In this document: in pieces, positions 1 to 7,393 of the stretch
Layout: the number at the start of each line of letters is the position of its first letter
Numbering within the stretch: the first letter of the stretch is position 1
From: Clostridiales bacterium
GTDB taxonomy: Bacteria; Bacillota; Clostridia; Christensenellales; Aristaeellaceae
Assembly (NCBI GenBank): GCA_012837965.1
Contig: DUQF01000025.1
Coordinates: 1 to 64,000, forward strand
Length of the DNA stretch: 64,000 nt
Reading direction: 5' to 3'
Notes under the pieces: model-generated
The model's database searches: none
The model's input: the letters and a program-made list of their open reading frames with translations, nothing else
What the model was told of the DNA's origin: nothing
Translations under genes and position numbers: made by a program

Positions 1-352
1 CCAGGGCGGCAGGTAAAGCCAAAAAGGGAAATATCCGCTTGAGCCTTTTCATATCCGCAAACAATTTATAGTCCGTATATACTGTCCAAGAAAAAGCAAA
101 TATAATATTGTTAATAAATAAAATGACATTTAGCACAATCAACAACGTATGATATCCGTATATCATTTTGCCATCCATCAAAAAAACAACCGTTTCAATA
201 ATGCTTTGCATGATATTTAATATAACCATAAAGTAGAAGATTTTTTCGTCAAGCAAGCCATGACGCAGTGGTCGTTTTATACTCGATAAAATAATTAATA
301 ACAACAATATTGCTGTTCCATTTGCGATAAATATTGCTGGAATATTGATCAT
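1..352 (-). CDS. GGDEF-protein paralog, membrane N-terminus only (cut by window edge)
   Basis: This is an open frame of 117 codons that starts at ATG 352 and runs off the left edge. The ribosome site AAAGGAGG lies 9 bases before the ATG. The protein begins MINIPAIFIANGTAILLLL and is closely similar, residue by residue, to the membrane part of the diguanylate cyclase at 820-1959: both share SIKRPLRHGLLDEKIFY and DYKLFAD. Only the first few hydrophobic helices are visible, so a catalytic domain is assumed from the paralog and not seen. The pair looks like a tandem duplication. A good promoter lies just upstream, so this copy is probably transcribed on its own. Confidence 0.75.
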   Translation of the reverse strand, partial: MINIPAIFIANGTAILLLLIILSSIKRPLRHGLLDEKIFYFMVILNIMQSIIETVVFLMDGKMIYGYHTLLIVLNVILFINNIIFAFSWTVYTDYKLFADMKRLKRIFPFLALPAAL

Positions 353-819
353 TTCCAAAGCACCTCCTTTCTGAGCTCGTTATTATACCTCATTTTACAT
401 TGTTTGTCAGCCAAAATTTTAGAATTATTTCTACGACCGTTTTTTTAGAAAATTATCTTCGATTCTATCCCGATTTTACCGCGTTCAACCAAAATATTTA
501 CGCAATTAATCTTTCAACAAAGCTAAAGAACCTTCTTTTTCAAGCTTAATATTTTTGTCAATTTTCAAGGTGTGTTAACATTCTAACTGTTTTTGACTTT
601 TTTCAAGCGCTTTTAAAGAATTAATTTATGCTGCCCATAACACAAGATTAGACATCCTATTTTCCAAGATTTTTTCCTCCCGCGCAATCCAAACCAATAA
701 AAAACTCTGTCCAGCCTTCCATTTGTCCACATTCCCATTCCGCATTGGAGCAAGCCGATATATACGCTTTGAACTGATCTCAACCCATGTGCGTATAGAC
801 TCGTTAGTTATCCCATCTT
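353..819. other. Intergenic region between the two GGDEF paralogs
   Basis: These 467 AT-rich bases contain the promoter of the left paralog (382-410) and no convincing gene. On the minus strand there is an open stretch of about 40 codons (roughly 650-770), but it has no start codon with a ribosome site and I recognise no family. I see no c-di-GMP riboswitch-like fold and no strong terminator for the gene that ends at 820. Confidence 0.5.
382..410 (-). promoter_or_regulatory. Sigma-A promoter of the left GGDEF paralog
   Basis: Read on the minus strand: -35 CTGACA (405-410), a 17-base spacer, and -10 TATAAT (382-387). The start codon at 352 is about 30 bases further on, with a strong ribosome site between. 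Confidence 0.7.
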
Positions 820-1959
820 CTATTTGATAACCATTCTTCCACTATTCTTTCTTTTCTTGTCTTCATACATAGAAGCATCGATCTTATTTAAAAAATCATC
901 TATCGACTCATGCTTGCTTTCGTATGTACCGTAACCAATTGAAAAATTTATTTTAAAAGGTTTCTTTTCCGAATCATTGAACAATGCTGCTTGTGTTTTA
1001 ATCAGGTCAATCATATCCATTATTTCTTCCTGAGAGTTTATATACATAAATACAATAAATTCATCACCCGCATACCTGCACAATACTCCTTTATCGCCCA
1101 CTGCCTCATGCAATATCTTTCCGGCTATAGAAATGGCCTCATCCCCTACAACATGTCCAAATCTATCGTTTATACTTTTTAAGTTATCAATGTCTAACAA
1201 AATTCCAGCGGGTACACCACTATCCTTTCTTTCACCGTACATTGACAATAAGTTGCCCAAGTACTGTCTGTTAAATAATCCCGTCAGCTTATCTACATAG
1301 GATGATTCATTTTGAAGATTAATGAATAATGAAACCAGCCCAATAGACACACCGAGCCACATAAAAGAGTACCCATAAAATAAGTACTGTAACAGGCTTC
1401 CAATCACAACAGGAATGATAAACAGGAAAACGGGTAGAAACAAACGCTTATATATCTTCTCGCGATATGAATAGATTAATATAACGCTATGCGCCATATA
1501 AAAATAAGTGACAACATATGGAATGATAAAAAAATCCGCTCTATGATAAATATTATATTGATCAAGCTCAAAAAATACAGGTGTCGCTATGTTTAGTAAG
1601 CAGCCAATGATGGTTAGTACGGCAGGTACGGCCATTAAAGGATATATGCGCTTGATTCTTTTTATGTCCGCAAACAATTTATAGTCCGCATATATTACCG
1701 AAAAATAAGCCAATAAAACGCTGTTACTAAATAAAATTGCGATTAGCACCAATGATAACGTACGATATTCCATTTTGCCATCCGTCAAAAAAGTACCCAC
1801 TTCAAGAAAACATTGAATAATATTTAAAAAAACCATCACGTAGAAAATCTTTTCATCAAGCAACCCGTGACGCAGCGGTCTTTTAATGCTCGTTAAAATA
1901 ACTAATAACAATAGTATTGCTGTTCCATTCGCAATAAAAATTGTAGGGTAATTAATCAT
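820..1959 (-). CDS. Membrane diguanylate cyclase (GGDEF domain)
   Basis: Predicted inner-membrane enzyme making cyclic di-GMP from two GTP. Residues 1-210 hold about six or seven hydrophobic helices. A GGDEF domain follows at about 215-379, with DKLTGLFNR at its start, DIDNLKSINDRFGH (metal and substrate region) and the active loop as AGDEF instead of GGDEF. The A-for-G change is tolerated in many active enzymes. The RxxD inhibitory site that should sit just before the loop is absent (the stretch reads VGDKGVLC), so product feedback at that site is unlikely. I start the protein at ATG 1959, behind GGGGGCAAGGA. The frame stays open to a GTG at 1998, but the paralog starts at the equivalent of 1959. 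The membrane part has no sensor domain I recognise. Confidence 0.85.
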   Translation of the reverse strand: MINYPTIFIANGTAILLLLVILTSIKRPLRHGLLDEKIFYVMVFLNIIQCFLEVGTFLTDGKMEYRTLSLVLIAILFSNSVLLAYFSVIYADYKLFADIKRIKRIYPLMAVPAVLTIIGCLLNIATPVFFELDQYNIYHRADFFIIPYVVTYFYMAHSVILIYSYREKIYKRLFLPVFLFIIPVVIGSLLQYLFYGYSFMWLGVSIGLVSLFINLQNESSYVDKLTGLFNRQYLGNLLSMYGERKDSGVPAGILLDIDNLKSINDRFGHVVGDEAISIAGKILHEAVGDKGVLCRYAGDEFIVFMYINSQEEIMDMIDLIKTQAALFNDSEKKPFKINFSIGYGTYESKHESIDDFLNKIDASMYEDKKRKNSGRMVIK

Positions 1960-1995
1960 TCCTTGCCCCCTTTGGCCCATCATTATTTCTTTTTT

Positions 1996-2271
1996 CACGT
2001 TAGTTGGTTCCTGAACTGAATCGTACCCTTCGACATTCCCACTCTTAGGTTTTTAATGATAATCTTTTTCTTGTGTTTTTGCAACCTTTGTATCAAAATA
2101 AAAACCAAGTCGGTTTGTTTTTTACCTGAGCCGATTTGAATAGTATATTCAACGCCAACTTGATTTCCGCCCTGTTTATGTTCATTAAATAAGCCGTTTT
2201 TCTATCATTTGACGCACATATTCTTCCGGCGTATCCTCTCTAAATTTCCCAAATATAATCCCATACCTCAT
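1996..2271 (-). pseudogene. Frameshifted remnant like a type I restriction-subunit N-terminus
   Basis: On the minus strand an ATG at 2271 opens a 28-codon frame reading GKFREDTPEEYVRQ and MIEKRL, ending in TAA at 2185. Shifted by one base, the text continues NEHKQGGNQVGVEYTIQIG, then SGKKQTDLVFI, to a TGA near 1996. The combined pattern (PEEyvRQ, then vEy.I..GSgkkr.DlvI) matches the nuclease-like N-terminal domain of type I restriction R subunits and related methylase fusions. No downstream helicase or methylase part remains. The shift lies near an A5 run. I infer a decayed fragment; a chance resemblance cannot be excluded without a profile search. Confidence 0.45.
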
Positions 2272-2304
2272 CGGCAAGAACAATGACTACTTCTGTTTAT
2301 ATTT

Positions 2305-2327
2305 AACCGCCTCTTTTGCGCGGTTTT
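2305..2327 (+). terminator. Terminator-like hairpin facing the plus strand
   Basis: AACCGC (2305-2310) pairs with GCGGTT (2320-2325), followed by a T run. The T run is on the plus strand, whereas all neighbouring genes are on the minus strand. It may therefore be a leftover of lost DNA or a guard against transcription towards iscR. Confidence 0.45.
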
Positions 2328-2341
2328 TTAAATCTAATTAC

Positions 2342-2740
2342 TCACTTCAATATATCCGCCAAGGTAACGCCATCCAAATAGTCTTTAATGTGGCTATCAA
2401 GTCCCTGCCAAACGGGTAAAACCAAGCAATCGTCCTGGCCGGTACAGGTAGCGTTGCAGCTTTCACAGTCCACCGCTTTTTGGTCGCCTTCGGTAACTTT
2501 GAGCACATCGCCAAGAGCAATAAAACTTGGACTCTGGGCCAAGCGGTAGCCACCCCCTTTTCCGGGGGCGGCCTCAACAATGCCCGCCTTGGAAAGGCTG
2601 GACATGATATTTTCCCCGTACTTAACGGGAATGGACTGCTGCTCCAACAGGGGTTTTAGGGGCGTAAAATCGCCTCGCGAATCCTTAGCAAGGGCGACCA
2701 AAAGCCGCAGGGCGTAGCGCCCACGAGATGAGATGCGCAT
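2342..2740 (-). CDS. iscR: Rrf2-family Fe-S regulator (IscR-like)
   Basis: DNA-binding regulator of 132 residues. Winged helix-turn-helix at about 1-80 (MRISSRGRYALRLLVALA start, typical of Rrf2). Near residues 92-106 it has the cysteine cluster C-x2-C-x3-C-x6-C (CESCNATCTGQDDC), suited to hold an iron-sulfur cluster. It is the last gene of iscS-iscU-iscR and starts two bases after the iscU stop with no clear ribosome site of its own, which suggests translational coupling. In proteobacteria iscR comes first, so the order here is the reverse. The palindrome at the iscS promoter is the natural candidate for its binding site. Family assignment is firm; the target is inferred. Confidence 0.88.
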   Translation of the reverse strand: MRISSRGRYALRLLVALAKDSRGDFTPLKPLLEQQSIPVKYGENIMSSLSKAGIVEAAPGKGGGYRLAQSPSFIALGDVLKVTEGDQKAVDCESCNATCTGQDDCLVLPVWQGLDSHIKDYLDGVTLADILK

Positions 2741-2741
2741 A

Positions 2742-3173
2742 TTAGCACTCGTGGCAGCTGCAATCGGCCCTGTGCGTCATGGGCATCGTAAGAAACGGCA
2801 GCCCCTTTTTGGTAAAATAGTCTTTAAGCGCCGCTTGGATGGCCTCTTCAGCGAGCACGGAGCAATGCACCTTGTGAGAGGGCAGCCCGTCAAGCGCCTC
2901 AACAACCGCTTTGTTGGTCAGCCGCATGGCTTCGTGAACGGACTTACCCTTGATCAGCTCAGTCGCCATAGAGCTTGAAGCGATGGCGCTGCCGCAGCCG
3001 AAAGTTTCAAACTTGATATCGGTGATAATGTCATTATCGACCTTTAAATAAATTTTCATAATATCGCCGCAACGGGCGTTGCCCACTTCGCCAATACCAT
3101 CGGCATTTTCAATGATGCCCACATTGCGGGGGTTGCGGAAATGGTCCATAACCTTTTCTGAATAAAGTGCCAT
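2742..3173 (-). CDS. iscU: Fe-S cluster scaffold IscU/NifU N-terminal type
   Basis: Cytoplasmic scaffold on which [Fe-S] clusters are assembled before transfer to target proteins. 143 residues. The three cluster cysteines are visible: NARCGD (about 35), FGCGSA (about 60) and HCSVLAEEA (about 105). The start MALYSEKVMDHFRNPRNVG is typical for the family. The C-terminus carries an unusual extra cysteine tail, ADCSCHEC, absent from the classical short IscU. Ribosome site AGGAGG lies six bases before ATG 3173. The gene follows iscS by 15 bases and precedes iscR by one, so the three form one transcription unit. Confidence 0.92.
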   Translation of the reverse strand: MALYSEKVMDHFRNPRNVGIIENADGIGEVGNARCGDIMKIYLKVDNDIITDIKFETFGCGSAIASSSMATELIKGKSVHEAMRLTNKAVVEALDGLPSHKVHCSVLAEEAIQAALKDYFTKKGLPFLTMPMTHRADCSCHEC

Positions 3174-3188
3174 AATGAGCCTCCTGAT

Positions 3189-4376
3189 TTAAATAATGTG
3201 CTGCTGTTTGCCTTGTTTCAAGTCAGTCCAGACAGGGGAAATGCTGCGCAGATATTCGACAACCTCTTTGACCGCCCGGACAATGGCCTGCATCTCTTCT
3301 ATGGTATTGTCTTCGCAGATAGAAAGCCGCAGGGAGCCATGGGCAATTTCGTGCGGGCGACCGATGGAAAGCAGCACATGGCTTGGGTCAAGGGAGCCCG
3401 AAGTGCAGGCGGAGCCGGACGAAGCGCACACGCCCTTATCATCCAGCAGGAGCAAGAGCCCCTCCCCTTCGATGCCTTCAAAACAGAAGTTGACGTTGCC
3501 GCTGAGGCGCTGCTGTCTATCGCCGTTTAACACAGAGTGGGGAATTTGGGAGATTTCGTCAATCAGGTAGTCCCGCATTTGACGGATTTTGACGGAATTT
3601 TCTTCCATATTCTCGCAGGCATCTTCCATCGCCGCGGCCATGCCCATAATGAGGGGCACGTTTTCTGTACCGGCACGCTTGTTTTTTTCCTGAGCGCCGC
3701 CCCGAATCAAGGGCGCAATCACAATGCCTCTTTTGACATACAGGGCACCCACACCTTTGGGGCCATGGAACTTGTGCGCCGAAAGCGACAGCATGTCGAT
3801 GTTCATATCCTGCACGTCAATGGGCTCATGGCCTACTGCCTGCACCGCGTCGGTATGAAAAAGAACGCCTTTTTCCTTGCACACCTTGCCGATTTCTTTG
3901 ATAGGCTGGATGGTGCCGATTTCGTTATTGGCAAACATGATGGTCACAAGGCAGGTATCGGAGCGGATAGCCTGGGCAACCTCTTCCGCCGTGACAAGGC
4001 CGTGTTCGTGTACGTCAAGCAGGGTAATATCAAACCCTTCTTCCTTGAGCGCCTCCAGGGGATGGAGAACGGCATGGTGCTCAAAAGCGGTGGAAATAAT
4101 GTGCTTTTTTCCTTGTTTGGCGCCAAGCTTGGCCGCCGTTAAAATAGCCTGGTTATTGGCCTCCGATCCACCGCCTGTAAAGATAATTTCCCTTGCCTGG
4201 CAGTTAAGCAAACGAGCCATGCGGCCGCGGGCATCGTCCAAAGCTTCTTGAGCTTTTTGCCCTAATTCATAGAGGCTGGAGGGGTTGCCATATTGCTCTT
4301 GGAAGTAAGGCATCATGGCTTTTAGCGCATGGTCGCTCACACGGGTTGTCGCCGCATTGTCGGCATATATTTTCAT
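3189..4376 (-). CDS. iscS: Cysteine desulfurase IscS/NifS
   Basis: PLP enzyme that takes sulfur from L-cysteine as a persulfide and passes it to the scaffold IscU, leaving alanine. 395 residues, a normal length. The PLP lysine is in LSLSAHKFHGPKGVGA (about 205). The catalytic cysteine loop is SSGSACTSG (about 325), and HTDAVQAVGH marks the cofactor pocket. AGGAGG precedes ATG 4376 by four bases. First gene of the iscS-iscU-iscR operon, directly behind a promoter with a large palindrome, so it is probably controlled by the Rrf2 regulator at the end of the operon. Whether it also serves tRNA thiolation or NAD synthesis cannot be read from here. Confidence 0.94.
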   Translation of the reverse strand: MKIYADNAATTRVSDHALKAMMPYFQEQYGNPSSLYELGQKAQEALDDARGRMARLLNCQAREIIFTGGGSEANNQAILTAAKLGAKQGKKHIISTAFEHHAVLHPLEALKEEGFDITLLDVHEHGLVTAEEVAQAIRSDTCLVTIMFANNEIGTIQPIKEIGKVCKEKGVLFHTDAVQAVGHEPIDVQDMNIDMLSLSAHKFHGPKGVGALYVKRGIVIAPLIRGGAQEKNKRAGTENVPLIMGMAAAMEDACENMEENSVKIRQMRDYLIDEISQIPHSVLNGDRQQRLSGNVNFCFEGIEGEGLLLLLDDKGVCASSGSACTSGSLDPSHVLLSIGRPHEIAHGSLRLSICEDNTIEEMQAIVRAVKEVVEYLRSISPVWTDLKQGKQQHII

Positions 4377-4391
4377 GGTTCCTCCTAAAAC

Positions 4392-4428
4392 AATTCAATC
4401 ACCTACCATTTTAGTAGGTGATTGAATT
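4392..4428. promoter_or_regulatory. Perfect palindrome, probable operator of the isc operon
   Basis: AATTCAATCACCTAC (4392-4406) and its exact reverse complement (4414-4428) are separated by 7 bases. The palindrome overlaps the downstream edge of the -10 box and covers the expected transcription start, a place where a bound protein would block RNA polymerase. Core half-sites read ACCTAC/GTAGGT. I infer an IscR/Rrf2 operator. As RNA it could also fold as a hairpin in the leader. Confidence 0.7.
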
Positions 4429-4453
4429 ATACCATAGTTCCAGCGCTTTGCAA
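4426..4453 (-). promoter_or_regulatory. Promoter of iscS-iscU-iscR
   Basis: Minus strand: -35 TTGCAA (4448-4453), a 16-base spacer, and -10 TATAAT (4426-4431). The -10 box shares three bases with the palindrome at 4392-4428. Confidence 0.75.
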
Positions 4454-4501
4454 TACTTTTTTAAAAAAATTATTTCTCCGACAAAACCTTTAATTAATGG
4501 C

Positions 4502-5401
4502 TTATCCCTGAAGGGTAAAAAGATAGCCGTCGGCGTTGGTGTTTTCACTAACCATCAGGCTTGAAATACTTAAGCGCCTTGCCAAGGACAGGAGAATAAT
4601 TAGACCTGTCGGTAAAATATCAATACGAGTAGGCGGAACGCCAACAATGTTTTTTCGCTCCATAAGCGGCATGTCGGCCATTTTATACAAAAGCTCCTCG
4701 GCAGCCGCAATCGGCACCACCACCCCGCCTTGGGGCAGCCCAGCATCGTAAGGTATGGAAAGGTAGGCGCACGCAAGGGCCGTACCCGTACCGCCAATCA
4801 GTGTCCACGATGTGGCGGCAACCGGCTCTATGTCATGGGTGATTCTGTCTGCCTGCCTCATGGCCAAAGCGATATCTTCAACACGGTTAATGGGGTTTGT
4901 CTCAAGCAGCCTTCCGGCGCCCAGTTGCAGACTCATGGATTGGCGCAGACCCTCTTTTGTTCCCACCACCACCTCGCTTGAGCCGCCGCCGATATCTATA
5001 ACCCCAACAGGGCCTTTCATGTGGGACGCATCCGAAACAGCGCCCAAAAAAGAATAGTCGGCCTCTTCCTCGCCTGACCAAATGACGATATTTAGCCTTG
5101 TTTTTTGAAAAATCGCTTTAAGCAATTCATTCTTGTTGTCCGCATCACGCGCGGCGCTGGTGGCAAAAACCCGTATATCCAAAAAGCCCGCCTCTTTGGC
5201 ACACAGGGACAGGGTGTGAACATCGTCCGCCGCCTTTTGAATACCGGCTTGAGTGAGGCTCCCTCCATCAAAAGCTTGCATCAAGCGGGTTTCAAGCCTG
5301 TTTCTTATCTTTTGTCCATCGGGCAAGTAATAAAGGAGCCTGGTTGAGTTGGAGCCTACGACAATCACCGCAGGGAGGGCGGCTACATGGCTATCGTTCA
5401 T
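4502..5401 (-). CDS. Short Ppx/GppA-family phosphatase
   Basis: Member of the exopolyphosphatase / pppGpp phosphatase family in the actin-like ATPase fold. 299 residues, the short form without the C-terminal HD-like domain. Motifs: VVGSNSTRLL (about 13-23), the GEEEAD glutamate region (about 110), IDIGGGSSEV (about 133), LQLGAGRL and TLIGGTGTALA. The first phosphate loop normally reads DIGSNS with an aspartate that helps bind metal or phosphate; here it reads VVGSNS. Activity may therefore be altered. I chose ATG 5401, which overlaps the end of the upstream gene by 11 bases (ATGAACGATAG). The frame continues to 5548, but that part only shadows the neighbour. Ribosome site weak (GGAAAAA), so coupled translation is likely. 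Confidence 0.8.
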   Translation of the reverse strand: MNDSHVAALPAVIVVGSNSTRLLYYLPDGQKIRNRLETRLMQAFDGGSLTQAGIQKAADDVHTLSLCAKEAGFLDIRVFATSAARDADNKNELLKAIFQKTRLNIVIWSGEEEADYSFLGAVSDASHMKGPVGVIDIGGGSSEVVVGTKEGLRQSMSLQLGAGRLLETNPINRVEDIALAMRQADRITHDIEPVAATSWTLIGGTGTALACAYLSIPYDAGLPQGGVVVPIAAAEELLYKMADMPLMERKNIVGVPPTRIDILPTGLIILLSLARRLSISSLMVSENTNADGYLFTLQG

Positions 5402-5753
5402 TGGGGTTTTTCCAACCAGGGGGCGGCCCTTCCTCCCCCCAGAGCACGGAAGGGTTGGTAATGATAAAACGTATCTCTCCATCAGCAAGGAAACCGTACT
5501 TGGTACGGGCTTCGTTGGCAATAAACTCATCGCTGCCCGCTTGCTCAATCTTGCTGACCATTTCGTAATATTTTACTTCCAGAGCGTTCTTATCTTCCCT
5601 GGCTTCAGCCAGTTCTTTTTGGCGCAGGTTCAACAACTGCTCCTGCTTTTTGGTAAGCATGGCGAAGACAGCGATAATCACGCATAAAATAGCAATCGCC
5701 CAAGACAGCGGAATGCGCTTTGGCCGCCAAGAAGTTTTTTCTTTTTTCGCCAT
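5391..5753 (-). CDS. Septum formation initiator, DivIC/FtsB family
   Basis: Small bitopic division protein of 120 residues. A basic N-terminus (MAKKEKTSWRPKRIP) is followed by one membrane helix at about 17-34. Then comes a heptad-rich coiled coil (about 36-75) and the family C-terminal feature EARTKYGFLADGEIRFII, equivalent to the a(R)..ygm...gE......p signature. In the septal FtsL-DivIB-DivIC complex such proteins bridge early and late division proteins outside the membrane. The ribosome site AAAGGTGG precedes ATG 5753. Its 3' end overlaps the Ppx/GppA gene, a pairing also seen in other Firmicutes (from general knowledge of the family). Confidence 0.85.
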   Translation of the reverse strand: MAKKEKTSWRPKRIPLSWAIAILCVIIAVFAMLTKKQEQLLNLRQKELAEAREDKNALEVKYYEMVSKIEQAGSDEFIANEARTKYGFLADGEIRFIITNPSVLWGEEGPPPGWKNPNER

Positions 5754-5822
5754 CGTTTGCTTACCACCTTTCTTTTATATATCTATTTTACCGCCTTGGA
5801 AGCAGTTCTTCAAGCCTTTCAA

Positions 5823-5850
5823 TTGACAAGCCTTGGTAAAATGCTATAAT
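5823..5850 (+). promoter_or_regulatory. Near-consensus promoter of the antiporter-like pair
   Basis: TTGACA (5823-5828), a 16-base spacer, TATAAT (5845-5850). Expected start of RNA near 5857, giving a leader of about 60 bases before the gene at 5918. Confidence 0.85.
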
Positions 5851-5917
5851 TTTGTTGCCGTCATATAATATATGAAGGAATTCAATAGGTAACTTTAAAG
5901 CTTTAGGAGGGTCTGTG

Positions 5918-7381
5918 ATGCCGGTTTTCATTCTTATGTTTGCCAGTATTTTACTGCCCGTTGTTTTGGGTGAGCTAATTAAAAGGGAAGTTGTCGGAAA
6001 AGAAAAGCGTAATCAGCTTGTAACGGGTATACTTGCGGTGGAAATTTTGCTGCTGACTGTCTTGGCTACGCAAGAAAAAGGGCGAATGTTTGCCTTTAGC
6101 CCCTTTAAGCCGCTGGCGGTTGGCTTGGCGGTAAACGCTACGGGTCTGTTTTTCGCCCTGCTGGTGAGCGCCCTTTGGCTCCTTGGCGGTGTCTTTTCTT
6201 TTAACTACATGCAAAAGGAAGAAAACCAAGCCGCCTACTATGGTGCCTACTTAAAAACCTTGGGCGCCCTTGTCGGGCTTACCCTGGCGCAAACGCCTCT
6301 GACTCTCTTTTTGTTTTTTGAGCTCAGCACCATTTTCTCCGTAGAATTGGTCAAACACAAAAAAACCGAACAGGCGGAAAAGGCCGCCCACGCCTATGAA
6401 AAATATTCCACCATTGGCGGGGCGCTTGGCATTGCTTCTTTGCTGGCTCTCTATCCTTTCATTAAAAGCCCCTACTTTGTATCGGGCGGAGCTATAACGG
6501 GCAGCGTATCGGCACCCGTTGCCGTAATGATTCTTTCCTTTTTGGCTATTGTGGGTTTTTCCGCCAAGGCGGGGCTTTTTCCCTTGCATTCGTGGCTGCC
6601 CATCGCCCATCCCGTTGCTCCGGCTCCCGCAAGCGCCGCCCTTTCGGGCGTGATTACAAAAGCAGGAATCCTTTGCGTTATCCGCATCCTCTATGAATAT
6701 GTGGGCGCCGCCTTCCTGCAAGGAACCTTGGTGCAATACGCCCTGCTGAGCCTTGCCGTACTCACGGTGTTCATGGGCTCGATGATGGCCTTTCAACAGA
6801 AGCTCCTTAAAAAGCGCCTCGCCTATTCCTCCGTATCGCAGTTAAGCTACGTTCTGTGTGGCCTTTTCCTCATGAACAAGACTGCCCTAACAGGCGGTCT
6901 GTTGCACGTGGTTGGCCATGCCCTGATTAAAAACGGCCTGTTTTTATGCGCAGGCGCTATCATCTACAAAACCGGTAAAACACGGGTGGACGAATTAAAA
7001 GGCTTGGGCCAGAGGATGCCCATTACCTTTGCCTGTATGACTGTCTTTTCCCTTGGCCTCATCGGCATTCCGCCAACGATTGGCTTTGTATCCAAGTGGC
7101 TGATTATGCAGGGCTCCGCTAAAAGCGCCCTTTGCGTCTTTGGGTGGCTGGTTCCCTTGATGCTGATTGTTAGCGCCATTTTGACCGCGGCCTACCTCCT
7201 GCCCCTTTGTACCCGTGGTTTTCTTGGAACAGCGGAAGAAGAAAAGCCTGATCGCATCAAGCTTTCCTTATCCCAAAGCGTTCCATTGGTTGTTTTGGCT
7301 GCCCTTGTTCTGTTGTTAGGCTTTTATCCCCTACCCTTGACCCGTCTGTTCCAACAGCTTTCAGCGCTGTTCATGCCATAA
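5918..7381 (+). CDS. Antiporter-like proton-translocating membrane subunit (NuoL/M/N - MnhD family)
   Basis: Integral membrane protein of 487 residues with about 14 hydrophobic helices. It belongs to the proton-conducting transporter family shared by complex I, group 4 hydrogenases and Mrp Na+/H+ antiporters. Key charged residues in the helices are kept: the glutamate in FLFFELSTIF (about 135), the lysine in FSAKAGLFPLHSWLP (about 220), the loop AHPVAPAPASAALSGVITKAG, HALIKNGLF (about 330) and the lysine in GFVSKWLI. I start at ATG 5918, seven bases after AGGAGG; a GTG one codon earlier is possible. A second subunit follows after 12 bases. No Mrp A/B/C/E/F/G, hydrogenase or NADH module lies nearby, so the coupling partner is unknown. 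Confidence 0.8.
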   Translation: MPVFILMFASILLPVVLGELIKREVVGKEKRNQLVTGILAVEILLLTVLATQEKGRMFAFSPFKPLAVGLAVNATGLFFALLVSALWLLGGVFSFNYMQKEENQAAYYGAYLKTLGALVGLTLAQTPLTLFLFFELSTIFSVELVKHKKTEQAEKAAHAYEKYSTIGGALGIASLLALYPFIKSPYFVSGGAITGSVSAPVAVMILSFLAIVGFSAKAGLFPLHSWLPIAHPVAPAPASAALSGVITKAGILCVIRILYEYVGAAFLQGTLVQYALLSLAVLTVFMGSMMAFQQKLLKKRLAYSSVSQLSYVLCGLFLMNKTALTGGLLHVVGHALIKNGLFLCAGAIIYKTGKTRVDELKGLGQRMPITFACMTVFSLGLIGIPPTIGFVSKWLIMQGSAKSALCVFGWLVPLMLIVSAILTAAYLLPLCTRGFLGTAEEEKPDRIKLSLSQSVPLVVLAALVLLLGFYPLPLTRLFQQLSALFMP

Positions 7382-7393
7382 GGAGGTTGTAAC

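Noticed and set aside
650..772. Open stretch of about 40 codons on the minus strand between the GGDEF paralogs
   Set aside because: No start codon with a ribosome site and no recognisable family; kept only as a note in the intergenic entry.
1..2341. c-di-GMP riboswitch near the diguanylate cyclases
   Set aside because: No GEMM-like conserved core could be recognised in the leaders or intergenic regions.
3537..4142. 201-codon plus-strand open frame opposite iscS
   Set aside because: Shadow of iscS in another frame; no ribosome site and no family resemblance.
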